A DNA stretch of 64,000 nucleotides, from contig NW_020312817.1 of assembly GCF_003265705.1 (NCBI RefSeq), positions 34,979,531 through 35,043,530 of the forward strand. The letters are read 5' to 3'. This stretch comes from Callorhinus ursinus. Lineage: Eukaryota > Chordata > Mammalia > Carnivora > Otariidae. The notes beneath the pieces are model-generated. The model saw only the letters and a list, made by a program, of their open reading frames with translations, was not told where the DNA came from and made no database searches. Below, in pieces: positions 12,746 through 24,424 of the stretch; the stretch's first letter is position 1; every line of letters starts with the position of its first letter. The position numbers and the translations under genes are program-made.

Positions 12746-13524
12746 CTCTACTCATGGCACTTCTGACACCAGGTATATGGGTTTTCCATACCAGGCAATT
12801 CTGACCTTAACTGCCTGGAGTTTTAGTGTCCATCCTACAGGTTAAGGGTTTAGTCCCACAAGACTGCCTCCCATTTCTGATGCCAATTGCAAGTTTGGGC
12901 CTCAGGTACTTTTGACTGACGAGTTATAAATGGATGATTCCGATGGCCCCCTCCTTGGGCTTGGCAGTTTGCTAGAATGACTCACAGAACTCAGGAAAAC
13001 ACTTTACTTAGACCATTATTGGTTTATTATAAAGATACACCTCAGAAATATTCAAATGGAAGAGATGCATCAGACAAGATATGTGGGAAGAAGTGTGGAG
13101 TTTCCCTGCCCTCTCTGGGAGTGTCACCCTCCCAGCAATTTGATGTACTCATCAACTTGGAAGCTCTCTGAACCCCATCATTTAGAGTTCTTACATAGAA
13201 CATTTGAACATCATTTAGGTTTATTACATAGGCACGATTGATTAAGTCATTGACCAGTGGTGACTGAGCTCAGTCCCCAGGCCTTCTCCCCTCCCCAGAG
13301 GTTTAGAGGGACGGCTGAAAGTTCCAGCTCTCTAATTACCTGGTTGATTCCTCTGGTAACCAGCCCCCATTCTCCAAAGTTACCCTGTTAGCATAAACTC
13401 TGGTATAGTTGTGAAGAGTGCTCCTCTCACCCCTATCACTTAGAAAATTCCAAGGGTTTTAGGAGTTTTATGCCAGAAACTGGAGGCAGAAATCAAACAA
13501 GTATTTCTTATGTCAGTTTCTCTC
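12746..13524. mobile_element. Old endogenous retrovirus solo LTR (ERVL type, MER21-like), nested in L1
   Basis: A block of about 780 bp splitting one L1. Patterns such as 'ATGACTCACAGAACTCAGGA', 'TTGGTTTATTATAAAGATAC', 'TGCCCTCTCTGGGAGTGTCA' and 'TTCCAAGGGTTTTAGGAGTT' match a MER21-type LTR from memory. No internal retroviral genes are present. Orientation was not determined and the ends are approximate. Confidence 0.65.
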
Positions 13525-13850
13525 CTGTTATTTTTTTCTTGAAGTTTATTGTTTTAGCTGTTATTTTTAAGTCTGTGATCCCTTGAGAATTAATTTTTGT
13601 GTATAGTATGAGGTAAGATTTGCACATTGATACCTCTTTGTTCCAGCACCATTTATTGAAAAGATTTGCCTTTTTCCATTGATTTGCCTTGGTGTACTTT
13701 TGCTGAAAATCAGTAGACCACTTGTGTCACTATTTCTGGACTCTATATTCTGTTCCATAGATTGCTGTGTTTATCATTAAGGAAATACCACACTGTCTTG
13801 ATTACTATAACTGTATAGCAAAGATTTCAATAAAATTTTCTTTTACATTT
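13525..13850 (-). mobile_element. Old L1 LINE, continuation after the LTR
   Basis: 'GAGAATTAATTTTTGTGTAT', 'TCCAGCACCATTTATTGAAA', 'TTGATTTGCCTTGGTGTACT', 'ATACCACACTGTCTTGATTA' are classic antisense L1 ORF2/3' text, colinear with 11969-12745. Confidence 0.88.
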
Positions 13851-13925
13851 GAAAAATAGTGCAGAGGAAATAAATTTAACTTTAAAACTTTGTAGACTGA
13901 CAGAAAGTGATATGTTTCAATGATT

Positions 13926-13981
13926 GTTAGTATTTTATATTTATATTTTAGATGTTAATATTTTATATTTATATTTTAGAG
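13926..13981. repeat. 28-bp tandem duplication
   Basis: GTTAGTATTTTATATTTATA-type unit occurs twice in direct succession (13926-13953 and 13954-13981), differing at one early base. Confidence 0.85.
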
Positions 13982-14019
13982 TTTACTTTTTAAAATTACT
14001 TTCAAGAATATGATCTCTT

Positions 14020-14165
14020 GATTCACTAACAATCTTAGGAGTTAGAGTAGGCATTAATATCTTTATTTTATAAATGAGGAAGCTATAAGATTTAAGAGGG
14101 TTAGTTTGAGATCATGTAATTAGTGTGGTGAAGCAAGTGTTATGCCTTCAAAAATCCAGTATACC
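14020..14165 (-). mobile_element. MIR
   Basis: Antisense MIR: 'TTTATTTTATAAATGAGGAAG', 'GAGATCATGTAATTAGTGTGG'. Confidence 0.7.
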
Positions 14166-14336
14166 ACAGTACTTTCATTTGCTCCTGTTCTCTTATGTTG
14201 AATATTAGAGAATGAGTGCTTTATGAAAAATTCAATCATCAAGTTTTATTTAATTATAGAGCTGTAAGAGAACAGTTAGTCCGTTTTCTTGGTCACCAAA
14301 ATCACAAGACACATTAAAAAATCAAAATGGGCTTCA

Positions 14337-14390
14337 GGGGCACCTGGGTGGCTCAGTTGGTTAAGTGTAAGTAAATAAGTAAATAAATGG
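14337..14390 (+). mobile_element. Can-SINE with large internal deletion
   Basis: Head GGGGCACCTGGGTGGCTCAG is fused almost directly to an 'AAGTAAATAAATGGGG' tail; about 130 bp of body are missing. Confidence 0.85.
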
Positions 14391-14964
14391 GGTGGGGGGA
14401 GAGAAAGAACTGTTTTGAGAATTGAGATATTCTTGCCAAAATGAGAACAAGAATAGTAAAACTTAAATTTTAGACTGAGTATGTGTGAGTTACCTACATT
14501 TTCTTCTGTTGTCAAACCTTATTAAGTCCCTTCCTTCCAGACCCCTACAACCTCAGATCTTAGGTAGGAGGTTCTTGAAGGAATACTGGTGAAAGATGTT
14601 GACAACCAGGGTTTGGGTAGTAGTAGTGAAAGAAGTGGTAGCATTTGGAATATATTTTGAAGAGGCTATGGTATGCTGAAGGATGGACTGTAAAGGATGA
14701 AGAGAAAGAATGAATCATGGATAACTAACTCCTAGTTTGTTAGCCTGATCTATTTGGTGGTGGTGTTTACTTGGTGTGGGGAAGACTTAGATGCATTTGA
14801 AGGGCTATACAACAGAGGAAGGGAAAGCAGATAGAAGCTATTACAGCCTTTTTTCAGGTTTTTTTTTTTAATTTAAAGTTTTGTTTTGTTTTCATAGAAA
14901 GTAGTATCACATCTCAGACTGGAAAGGTAAGATAAAATTGCTGTGTGTGTTTACCAGGTTGTGT

Positions 14965-15242
14965 AGGAGTTGGCAAAGTTTCTGTAAAAGCAACTACTTA
15001 ACTCTTTTGTAGCATGAAAGCAGCCATGGACACTATTAAAAATGGGTGTGTTCCTGTTCCAATAAAACTTTATAGACACTGCACTGAAACTTGAATTTCA
15101 TTTATTCACATACTATAAAATATTCTGTTCTTGATGTTTTTCCCCCCAAACATTAAAAAATGTAAAAAACCATTCTTAGCTCACAGGTCATACAACAAGC
15201 AGACCAGATTTGGCTGTCCAGCCATTATCTGCTAACCCCTGA
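14965..15242 (+). mobile_element. MER20-like hAT DNA transposon
   Basis: 'GTTGGCAAAGTTTCTGTAAA', 'GTTCCAATAAAACTTTATAG', 'CAGACCAGATTTGGCTGTCC', 'TATCTGCTAACCCCTG' follow the MER20/hAT-Charlie pattern, with a longer middle than the short MER20 form. Confidence 0.75.
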
Positions 15243-15348
15243 ACTTATGCATTTGTTTTGTGATTGCAGTCATATGTTGCGTTGAATTTCATTACCTACT
15301 TTTTCTACTTAATATATGTGTAATGTGCACAATTTAAGTTTTATTTAG

Positions 15349-15530
15349 GGGCACCTGGGTGGCTCAGTCGGTTGATTGAGTGCCTCTGGCTCGGGTCCTG
15401 ATTCCTGGGTTCGAGCCCCACATTGGGCTCTGCTTGGCCAGAGAGCCTGCTTCTCGCTCTCCCTCTGCTGCTCCCCCTGCTTGTGCTCTCTCTCTCCCTC
15501 TTTCTATCAAATAAATAAAATGTTTAAAAA
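15349..15530 (+). mobile_element. Can-SINE
   Basis: Plus strand, GGGCACCTGGGTGGCTCAGT head and AAATAAATAAAATG tail. Imperfect flanking repeats around 'AATTTAAGTTTTATTTA' (15331) and 'AATTTTGTTTTATTTA' (15531). Confidence 0.93.
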
Positions 15531-15549
15531 AATTTTGTTTTATTTAAAC

Positions 15550-17040
15550 TTAAATAAAACTAAAATGATTATATTTGTTGAATAATCTGAGTAAACCCTG
15601 GTAAAGTAAGAGTTTACAAAGTGGCTTTATATTTATTATTTTTTACAATAACTGTATCAATAATTGAGGGCAGATACATGTTATCATTGTAATTTTCTCT
15701 TCCATTTCTCTATACATACAGATTTTGTTCTTTCAAATAAGCCTTTTTCATAAGCAGGGGTCATCCCCATAGTTCTGGAACCACATTCTCAAAGACTTCC
15801 CTTAGCACTAGTTTGAAAAATCCAAAGAAAGGACTTTGGTCCTGCTCACATCTAGTTTTTAATCCTACAACTACTCGTGTGTAGGAAGGGCAAAGCCATC
15901 ATTTAGGAAGGTAACAGTTCTCAGTTGGAACCACTGTTTAGAATAATATGAGGGGAATTGAATAGTTTCTCAAATAAAGGGACAGGGTAGAACACACATG
16001 GCCACTTGGGGGAGTTATGAATTGGACAAGCAATGCCAGATGGAATCTATTTACAATCATTGTTTAATTTTTGGATTTAATGTTATGATCTTTTCATTTA
16101 CCTATTTGTATCACATTCACTTCTCTTTTCCTTCACTCTAGTTTTCATTGCCACTTGTTTGTTTTATCACCATCTCAAATTAAATTTTAAAAGTCCCTAT
16201 TGAGTGTCTCTTTCCCAGGAGTCTAGGTCTTACACCTCAGTGAAAGGTACTCTGTTCTCTTAAAGTCTATTCTCTTTCCATTGACTCCTGACAACTTCCA
16301 GTCCCTCAAATACTAATACGCTTTTAAGGCAAAGATCTTGGTCCTCTCCTGTCACTTTTATAACAACATGAAGGGTGGGATGAGAAATAAGGGTGGATCA
16401 TTTGGAAACCTCACATATTAAAATATGAGACTATTTTGCTGGAATAATTGGCTTCTACTAGAATTCAAAAGCCTAGAAAACTCTGTTGCCTCAGAGTTTT
16501 CAGAATAGTTGATTCCACTATCACTGTTTTCAGTTTTCTCCAGTCCTTATCTGAGACCCTGAGATTCTTGGTACTGTGTAAAAAGCATTCAGGATTTTGC
16601 TAATCTAGAGAAGTGATAGGTGAAGCACAATGGTAGTAAAATTGCTTTGCAGGCTCGGAGATGGGGGAGAGCATGGCTGGGAGGCTGGGAGAATTGACAC
16701 GTGTGGCTGGTTGGCTCCATTAGCTAAATATTAGTCTTCAGCTACATCACAGCATGCTTCATAGTAAATACTACATAATGTGCGCACAATTTACTAAAGG
16801 AAAAACTAATAAAAGGTTTGGGGATGAAGAATAAAAAGAGGAAAGTATTTAGAGTTATGTCTGTTGTGTAATTGTTTAGACTGAGAGTGGAAAGATTTCT
16901 TAGGAAAGAAATTGCTGTTGCAACTTTATTTCTTAGGGCCAAACCCAATCTAATGCTATCATAAGGACTAAAATGATTTAATTTCTCTTAAGTTCTTTCA
17001 TCTCTGAGATTTCTTAAAGGGTCATTATTGATACACTGTT
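15550..17040. other. Intronic stretch without recognised elements
   Basis: 1.5 kb with no repeat or coding assignment; ordinary AT-rich intron. Confidence 0.5.
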
Positions 17041-17700
17041 TTCATTTTTTTCACTTTTGTTATTTATCTGTTAAGAGCCATTATATGCATTTCTTCTTAA
17101 CGTGTTGATCTTTATTGTCAAATTTTTGTAGAATTTCCCTGTTCCCATTTTCAAGGCAATTCATGTGCTCATTTTAAATCATATTTATAATAACTTATTT
17201 TTATATCCTATGTAAATACACACATAAAAATGGTTATTATAAACTTTTCTAATGTGAATGGTTTATTTAAAACTGGAATATCCTGTAGTCTTTGAAGAAA
17301 ATCGAGTCCTTTTAAATGAAATTAGACAAAATATATGTGTATATTTTTCACCTCATATTTTTTCTATCAGATTATTTATATTTTTATTGTTTGTTGAACT
17401 TATCTGCTATAAATATAAATCCTTTGTCAGCTACATATGCCCTTAATATTTTCCTTCAGGTTGCAGCTTGCCCAGTTATTTTCTTAAGGGTGTCTTTTGA
17501 TTAGTAGGAATTTTAAAATTTTGATGAAGTCTAATTTATCTTTTGTTTCCTATGGCTAGTGCTTTTAAGTTTATGTTGTTTCAGATTAATTTCTGTACAT
17601 GGTATAAGGATTACAGTTCCTATTTTTCCATAAGAACAATAACAAACAGCACTGTTTGTTAAAGACTTTGCTTTACTTCCCAATTAAGTTTTGAATATTA
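17040..17700 (-). mobile_element. Old L1 LINE, antisense
   Basis: 'AATATAAATCCTTTGTCAGC', 'CAGGTTGCAGCTTGCCCAGT', 'AATTTTGATGAAGTCTAATT' match antisense L1; flanks are more diverged. Confidence 0.75.
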
Positions 17701-18785
17701 CATTATAAAATAATTAGTTCTCCAAGTAGTTACATGGTTAGCTAGCTGGTTGGTTATTGAAACTGTGCTTCTGAGGTCAGACTTACAGGTTCAGTCCTTC
17801 AGGATCTAGCTAACTTAGCCTTGTTTTGTGGCTGTCCTAATTTAGCCAGGTTTTTCTAACCTTTGTTAGCTATTTGGTAGATTTGTATTGTTCTGAAGTA
17901 AGAAGGTATAGGATAACTCCTTTGTGCTACTAGCTAAAACAGAACATATGCCCTACGTGATAATTCACCAATTTAATTTTGTGAAAGACAGTACATTATT
18001 ACATTTTTAAAAGGATACAGTTTTTGTAGTAATGTGGTGCCTAATGTGTCATGCTCAGTTTTTATGACTTATTGAAATAAACAATTTGTGGTAAACATTA
18101 GGAAATAATTTTCCAGAGTTTTGTGGGAAGTGGGCTAGATATGACATTATAAAGGCCATTTGTTAGTTTTGTGGGTAAATGATAAGAATTATAAAAATTA
18201 GGACAGGAAAATTTTAAATGTAGTTCTGCATATGCTTGTGTCAATTCATAGTCATATTGCATAGACCCAGTCATTGTCTTACATTTTTTTTTCATTGTCT
18301 TACATTTCTGAGATACTAGCATTGAACATGAGTTACCTTTCAAGAGGCTGAATTTGCATTATATTACTCTTGTAGGATTTGCGCCAGCCTTTGGTTAATC
18401 ATTATCTTGTTGATTATGTTTGGTTCAAGATGATTCATTTTTCAAAGAGTTTTATTGCAACATTATACATTTACTACGGGAAGCCTGGACGGAAATGGAG
18501 CATTAGGTCATTGGAGATTTTCTTCCTCCAATCTTTATTGCACCAAGTGTTATTAAAGTTAATTATTTTTCAGTAACTGAATTCTCTGTAGGACTTAGTA
18601 TTTCATTAACCAAACTTTATAGGAGCAGTTACTCCTTTTTCATGGCAGACAAACTTGTCTTTGAAGATTGCTTAAATATTGATAATATTTCATGCCATAG
18701 ACTACATTTAGATGGGATATTTTGTTTTCATTAAGTTGAGTATAGTAATTGAGAATTTTGGAATCAGGTATTTGATACTGAACCT
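17700..18785. other. Intronic stretch without recognised elements
   Basis: Contains only a short local duplication of TCATTGTCTTACATTT (18271-18286 and 18292-18307). Confidence 0.5.
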
Positions 18786-18791
18786 TCTGTG

Positions 18792-18842
18792 CCTCCCCCC
18801 TGCTCGTGCTCTTTCTGTCTCAAATAAAATCTTTTTTAAAAA
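18792..18842 (+). mobile_element. Can-SINE 3' end fragment
   Basis: 'CCCCCCTGCTCGTGCTCTTT' plus 'CTCAAATAAAATCTTTTTT' is the SINE body/tail only; the tRNA-like head is missing. Confidence 0.75.
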
Positions 18843-19035
18843 AGAGTAAATTATGTCTTTTTAACTTATTAATAGAAAAATTACCGATGGTAAAGAAAAC
18901 CCAAAATGGATAAACATAGGCAATAAAATCATAAGTCATCTTTTGCCAGCAGGTGATAACAGTTCTGTTTGCAAAGATATATTTAAGATCTCTACTTAAC
19001 CAAATAATGTAATGTTTTTTTTAAAAAATGAAAAG

Positions 19036-19195
19036 GGGCACCTCGGTGTCTCAGTCAGTTAAGCATCCAACTCTTGATTTTGGCTCAGGTCATGATCTCA
19101 GGGTTGTGAGATTGAACCCTGCATCAGGCTCTGCGCTGGGCATGGAGCCTGGGATTCTCTCTCTCCCTGGGCCCCTCCCCTACTCTAAAAATAAA
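19036..19195 (+). mobile_element. Can-SINE, older subfamily
   Basis: 'GGGGCACCTCGGTGTCTCAGT', 'AACTCTTGATTTTGGCTCAGG', with a tail of 'CTCTAAAAATAAAAAA'. Flanking 'AAAAAATGAAAA' is repeated on both sides. Confidence 0.9.
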
Positions 19196-19315
19196 AAAAA
19201 AAAATGAAAAAAGTAGACTTTAGAAAGAAAGGAAGGTGAGTAGTGTAAACTCAACATAAATTGTAGATCTTTTCAATAAGTTAGTAATTTTAAATATCTA
19301 GGAAATGTACTTTTT

Positions 19316-19492
19316 GGGGGTGTCTGTGGCTTCAGATGGTTAAGCGTCTGCCTTTGGCTCAGGTCATGATCTCCAGGTCCTGGGATCGAGCCCCGAGACT
19401 AGCTCCCTGCTCAGTGGAGAGTCTGCTTCTCCCTCTCCCTCTGCCTCTCCCCCTGCTTTACTCTCTCTCTCAATTAATCTTTATTAAAAAAA
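19316..19492 (+). mobile_element. Can-SINE
   Basis: Plus strand; the head is damaged ('GGGGGTGTCTGTGGCTTCAG'). A 23-bp TSD begins TAAATATCTAGGAAATGT at 19291 and TAAATATCTGGGAAATAT at 19493 (three mismatches). Confidence 0.92.
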
Positions 19493-19774
19493 TAAATATC
19501 TGGGAAATATATTTTAGTAGCAAATGTTTCATCTTAAAAAACAAAGATTTGAAAGTAATCATTTACTGACACTTCAGAAGAAACCAGGGAACATAGAATA
19601 GTGAATCAGTACCAGTTAAGCCTAATTAAGTGTATCATTAGCTCTTGACAGAGATTACAGTTCGGAAATAATTCAAGATATGTCTATCCCCACCCCCCTC
19701 CTCTAGCCAGGATTTGTAAGATGGAATTAAATGAATACATGTGCTTGTAATTTGAATATATGTAGTTATAATAG

Positions 19775-19965
19775 GATGGTGCTTAAGACTCTGGGCTCTA
19801 GAGAGAGTCATAGTGCCTGAGTGTAAATCCTGGCTCCCATAATTAATAGTTTCTGTCCTTGGACAGGTTATTTAATGTTTTGTGCCTCATTTGTAAAATG
19901 AGGGTAGAACTTACCTAGTTCATAGGGTTGTTGTGAGGATTAAATTAGGTTATTAGTGACTTTAG
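19775..19965 (+). mobile_element. MIR, nearly complete
   Basis: Sense MIR: 'ATGGTGCTTAAGACTCTGGG', 'GTGCCTCATTTGTAAAATGA', 'CATAGGGTTGTTGTGAGGAT'. Confidence 0.85.
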
Positions 19966-19989
19966 TGGAACTATGGAGATCAGTTTGCT

Positions 19990-21640
19990 ACAGGATAGGC
20001 GGTGAATGGAAAATGAAAATGTCAAAACAGCAACTATAGTTTATTCCTACCAGAGCTTTCTTCAGGGAGGTAGAGCGGATCTGACTTAAAATAGAGCATG
20101 AATTCTTTGAGTTGATAGAAATGTGAATGTATACATTCTGAGAGCAAGTGACCAGTAGGTAGGTGAGATGTGAGACAGGTAGGATGTGTATAATGGACAC
20201 AAGAACTACAGAGCACTGAGAAAGGATGAGTATTTAACCAAAGAAACAACTGTTACATGGAGTTTGGAGAAAAGGAGGCAAGGATGCTAATTTTGAGAGG
20301 GGTATTCTACCTGAAGTCTGCTATTTCCTTTTTGAAAGAGGAGGTATTCTAAAAGTACGAGAAGTGGTGGAGTTGAAAACTGGAAGAGAATTCTGAAGAT
20401 TTGAAATAGCGGCTGAGGCTGATGAGAGTGGGAGTTTCAGATGAGTTTGATGACTATGGATTTTGTGGTGGTCTCTGTGGTGTGTATCCCCTCCATGCCT
20501 ACTCTCTCTGCAGTATGCTGGTATTAGGAGGACAACTTTAGAGAGAGGAAGAAATGGTGTGAAAGGAACCAGGGACCAAAAGTTGAAGGTAATGTAGTGA
20601 GAGTGGTTGAAGGGGATATATTTTGGGTGCCTAAGCTGGTTAGGGAAAGGACTAAAGCCAAGAAAAGGCTTATAAGTAGGGAGAAAATGGAGGCGCATAA
20701 CGCCAAAGTTTCCATGAGGCTAAAGAGTAAAGTGTGATGGGGGAAAAAAGTGAAAGAGCTGAAGGATAACTGGTGGTTATAGGCCAAAGTAATGAATTTT
20801 ATTTCAGATGAGTAACTATTCTGGGTGATAAGGTCTAGAGGGGTCACACAGGTGGATTTTCGATTGAGTATTGGAGATAAAGACCATTGTAGTTGGGTAT
20901 CTTCTCTTTAAGGAGGAGAGCAGCTATAGGATGTTCACATGGATCTGAAAGTAACTCAGATTCGATGATGACCAAAACAGCCAGGATGATAGTAAAACAG
21001 GCATTAAAATTCTGTGTAAGTCGGGGAGTGACTGGGAAGTTGGTTGATGATAATAATGAAGGTTAGGTAGAGCCTAATTACAAGTAAAACAGAAAGGTTG
21101 TAACAGGAGACTTCTGGAGTAATCATACGTGTGCCATAATAGGAAGAAGATAAAATGCTGATATCTTCTAGTCTGTTGTATGAGAGTTAATAGAGAAAGA
21201 TACGTGAAGTCTTGTAAAGGCTCTAGGGAAGTTTGTTTATAAAAGAAGCGCATTACAAAGGATATAGTGAAAAACATTGGAAAGGAGGGTAACCTTTCAG
21301 GAGAGAGAATGGGTGGGTGGGGGGCTACCAAGCTTATGGAAATCTAAGGTCTGTCATTTACTAGTCAACATGGTGAATGTGTTAGGGAAGCAAAAGTTAT
21401 CTAAGTGTATTTGGAAGCATGGAAAGAGACCATTTTTACGAGGTAATGATAACAATTACATGGAACGTCATTTGCGTCAGTCTAAAAAAACAATTTTGAT
21501 AGGGTATCGATTGTTAATGGGATGAACAATGGCTGGGTAAATAAGGTTGCTAATATTTAGAATAGAAATATCAGTACTGTGTAGAGATGAGTAAGGAAAT
21601 ATTTCGAAGGTAATTATGGCCTTTGCTATACACTTAGCTA
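19990..21640. other. Purine-rich, unassigned 1.65-kb block
   Basis: The + strand is strongly A/G-rich ('GAGAGAGGAAGAAATGGTG', 'GAAAAGGAGGCAAGG' and similar throughout). Open frames on the minus strand (for example 20321-20698 and 20524-20847) are a by-product of this skew and resemble no family. It could be an old interspersed repeat, but I cannot name it. Confidence 0.5.
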
Positions 21641-21741
21641 GAAATAGTAATCTTTCGTGAATTCAGCGCAAATGCTTATATGGATAAATGTTAATTTGTG
21701 GCTGTCAAAGCAAATTTAATTTCTTCATTCAAATATGTGTT

Positions 21742-21924
21742 TTTTTCAAACATTTATATGAGAGTTAACGAGCACAAGCTCACTTGTGGCGGGGTGCAGA
21801 GGAAGAGGGAGAAGTCGTCTGCCTGCTGAGCAGGGAGCCCGCCCCAGGGCTCGATCCCAGGACCCTGGGATCATGACCTGAGCCTAAGGCAGATGCCTAA
21901 CTTACTAGCCCCCCCAGGCACCCC
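21742..21924 (-). mobile_element. Can-SINE, diverged
   Basis: Minus strand; tail largely eroded. TSD TCAAATATGTGTT (21729-21741) / TCAAATACGTATT (21925-21937). Confidence 0.9.
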
Positions 21925-22649
21925 TCAAATACGTATTCTTATTCTTATTTGCTGGTCATCAGGATCAAAAACTCTTTTGTTTGAATTTTCTCAGATCAAA
22001 AGATAGTTTCAGAAATCGTGGCTCTAATTCATACTCAGATTTTCTTTGTAGAGACAATAACCCTCAAGTTCAGTTAGGCTCTAAATATCCTAACATTTCT
22101 AAATCCATACCTAAAGGATTGTTTTAAGTCTTTTTTTGCATTTTTAGTGTTTTTGCAGACAATACTGGCATACCTTTTGTTAAATCTTTGTTGGAGAAAA
22201 TAGCACATAAAACAAAGGACTGAAATTTCCAGTGCTTTGCTGGGGAATATAGGGGAAGCAGGCAGGAAATGATGGCCCACCACTGCATCCTTTAGTCCAG
22301 GTCTTTGCCATCTCCCTATTCTCCATGGATTGCTTGCTGTGTTCTCCTAAGGGATGGCCCGGATGAATGAAGTGAATTGCATCCTCTAATTGTTGACTAT
22401 AATAGTAACAGTGGTATAGTATAAGTTCTTAAGTTTGGAAGACCATGGTCTTTAGAGTTATGACTTAGTTTAAAATTTGAAGTCCATGTATATTTCCTTT
22501 TAAGTGAAGGATACCTGTATTCTAATTTCCATCATTAGAGTTGAATTTCTGAAGATTTTGTGATCTATGCAATTTTCAGGTTGCTTTTCTTGGATACATG
22601 CTAGCTAGGAATTGTAACTGAAGGCATTTTCATCAAAATATGCAGATTT

Positions 22650-22770
22650 GGGGCGCCTGGGTGGGTCAGTTGGTTAAGCATCTGACTCAATCTCAGGTCT
22701 TGGTCTCATGGTCTTGAGTTCAAGCCCTACTTCGGGCTCCATGCTGGGTGTGGAGCCTACTTAAAAAAGT
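22650..22770 (+). mobile_element. Old short Can-SINE
   Basis: 'GGGGCGCCTGGGTGGGTCAGT' head followed by 'AAGCCCTACTTCGGGCTCCA' and a truncated end 'GGAGCCTACTTAAAAAAG'; it lacks the CT-rich body. Confidence 0.88.
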
Positions 22771-22794
22771 ATAGTGGTTTAATTAAATGAAAAC

Positions 22795-22975
22795 ATAATT
22801 ATAGTCTGTATCAGGTTCTGTTCCAAGTCTTTACATGTATAGACTCATTTAATTCTCACAATAAGCTTTATGAAAGAGTATTATTGTCTCCATTTTATAG
22901 ATGAGGAAACTAAGGCTTGGGTTGAATCACTTGTTCAAGGTCATATAGCTAGGCTCAGTGTCCATTTGGTTTATG
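22795..22975 (-). mobile_element. MIR
   Basis: 'ACTCATTTAATTCTCACAAT', 'TTTTATAGATGAGGAAACTA', 'CAAGGTCATATAGCTAGGCT'. Confidence 0.82.
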
Positions 22976-23632
22976 AAGTTGAACTTATGACTATTAAACC
23001 TTTAAGAACTTAAAATGTAAGTTATAAGTATGCTGTAACACTTTCCATAAATACCATTTAAAGCGAAGTTTATTTTTTTCTTCATAGTCCAGTAGACATA
23101 ATTTATCTTTCTTTGGTAGTCCTTTTTGTTTACCATAGGATCTGAAATGAAAACATTTTGAATCTATATTATATACAGTACAGTTTTTCTAAACTTGAAT
23201 AAATTTGATTTGTCATTGTTAAGCAAACCAAATGTCTTAATATAGCTGTAATGAAAGTGAATATAACACAGTTCATTTGAACATTATGTAGATTTTATTT
23301 GTAGTAGAATGAATGGTATCATTTCCTATAGAAACGGTTGTACAAGGTGGCCATAAAGTCTGGAATCACAGATTAATATTGTAAATCATTTTAATCTGTA
23401 TTTGTTTCTAGAGTTTATACCTACCCTGTATTTTATAAAGGCCTTTTCTACAGGTTTTTGTGTGACTTTTACTTCCTGGAGCTGAAGAGGGAAAAATCAG
23501 AACAGGAATAGCTGCTATACTTTTGTGCTGTGTATATGCTAAGAAGAAGGCCTGGACCCCAGCAGTTTGATAGGGAGAGATTCTCTTGCAACTCTATGAT
23601 AATGAGAATAATAATAAAAATATAACAACATC

Positions 23633-23811
23633 GGGGCACCTGGGTGGCTCAGTCCTTAAGTGTCTGCGTTTGGCTCAGGTCATGATGATGGAGCCCTGCG
23701 TCGGGTTCCCTGCTCAGCGGGGAGCCTGCTTCTCCCTCTCCCTCTGCCCCTGCTTGTGTTCCCTCTCTAGCTGTCTCTCTCTGTCAAGTAAATAAAATCT
23801 TTAAAAAAATA
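23633..23811 (+). mobile_element. Can-SINE
   Basis: Plus strand with a small internal deletion around 'GTCATGATGATGGAGCCC'. Flanking TATAACAACATC / TATAATAACATC. Confidence 0.94.
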
Positions 23812-23824
23812 TATAATAACATCA

Positions 23825-24085
23825 CCTAATATTTGGTGCTTACTATATATTAGGTATAGTGCTAAGCACTTTACATGTATTTATCCTTTTAAATCCTTGC
23901 AACAGTCTTACAAGGTAGGTACTATTATTGTCTGTCTTTAAAAAAAACTTAAGAAATCTGAGTTTTAGAGCCATTTAATCACTGGACAAGCTATGTAACT
24001 AGTGGCATTAAACAGGTTTTGAATCTAGGTTGGTCAGATTTCAGTGCCTAAGGCTTAATCTCTTGTCTACTGCACTATGTGGCAG
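23825..24085 (-). mobile_element. MIR, nearly full length
   Basis: 'TAGTGCTAAGCACTTTACAT', 'AGTCTTACAAGGTAGGTACT', 'GACAAGCTATGTAACTAGTG'. Confidence 0.82.
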
Positions 24086-24094
24086 GTATTAATT

Positions 24095-24420
24095 AGCAAC
24101 AAACCTTTTCTGTAAGTGGCCAGATAGTTAAGTATTTTAGGCTTTGTGGGCCACATGGTCTCTGGCAGAATTACTCAACTCTGCTGTTTTTATAAAGCAG
24201 CCACACAATACCTAGAAGAATGGGTGGGGCTATGTTCTGATAAAACTTTATTTATGGACACAGTTTTATATACTTTAGTGGGTCTTTACGTTCTGTTCTT
24301 TGAATTTGTTTTCAGCTATTTGAAAATGTAAAAAAATAATTCTTAGTTTGCTGGCCCTATAAAAACAGGTGGTGGGATTGGATTTGGCTTCTGGACAGTA
24401 GTTTGCTGAACCCTGCTGAA
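24095..24420 (+). mobile_element. MER20-like hAT DNA transposon
   Basis: 'TTCTGTAAGTGGCCAGATAG', 'TATTTTAGGCTTTGTGGGCC', 'GATAAAACTTTATTTATGGA', 'GGATTTGGCTTCTGGACAGT', 'AGTTTGCTGAACCCTGCTG'. Intact over its whole length with an extended middle section. Confidence 0.85.
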
Positions 24421-24424
24421 TGGC

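Noticed and set aside
20321..20847. Two overlapping open frames (125 and 107 codons) on the minus strand
   Set aside because: They arise from strand purine skew, which removes stop codons; composition is S/P/L/F-rich with no domain.
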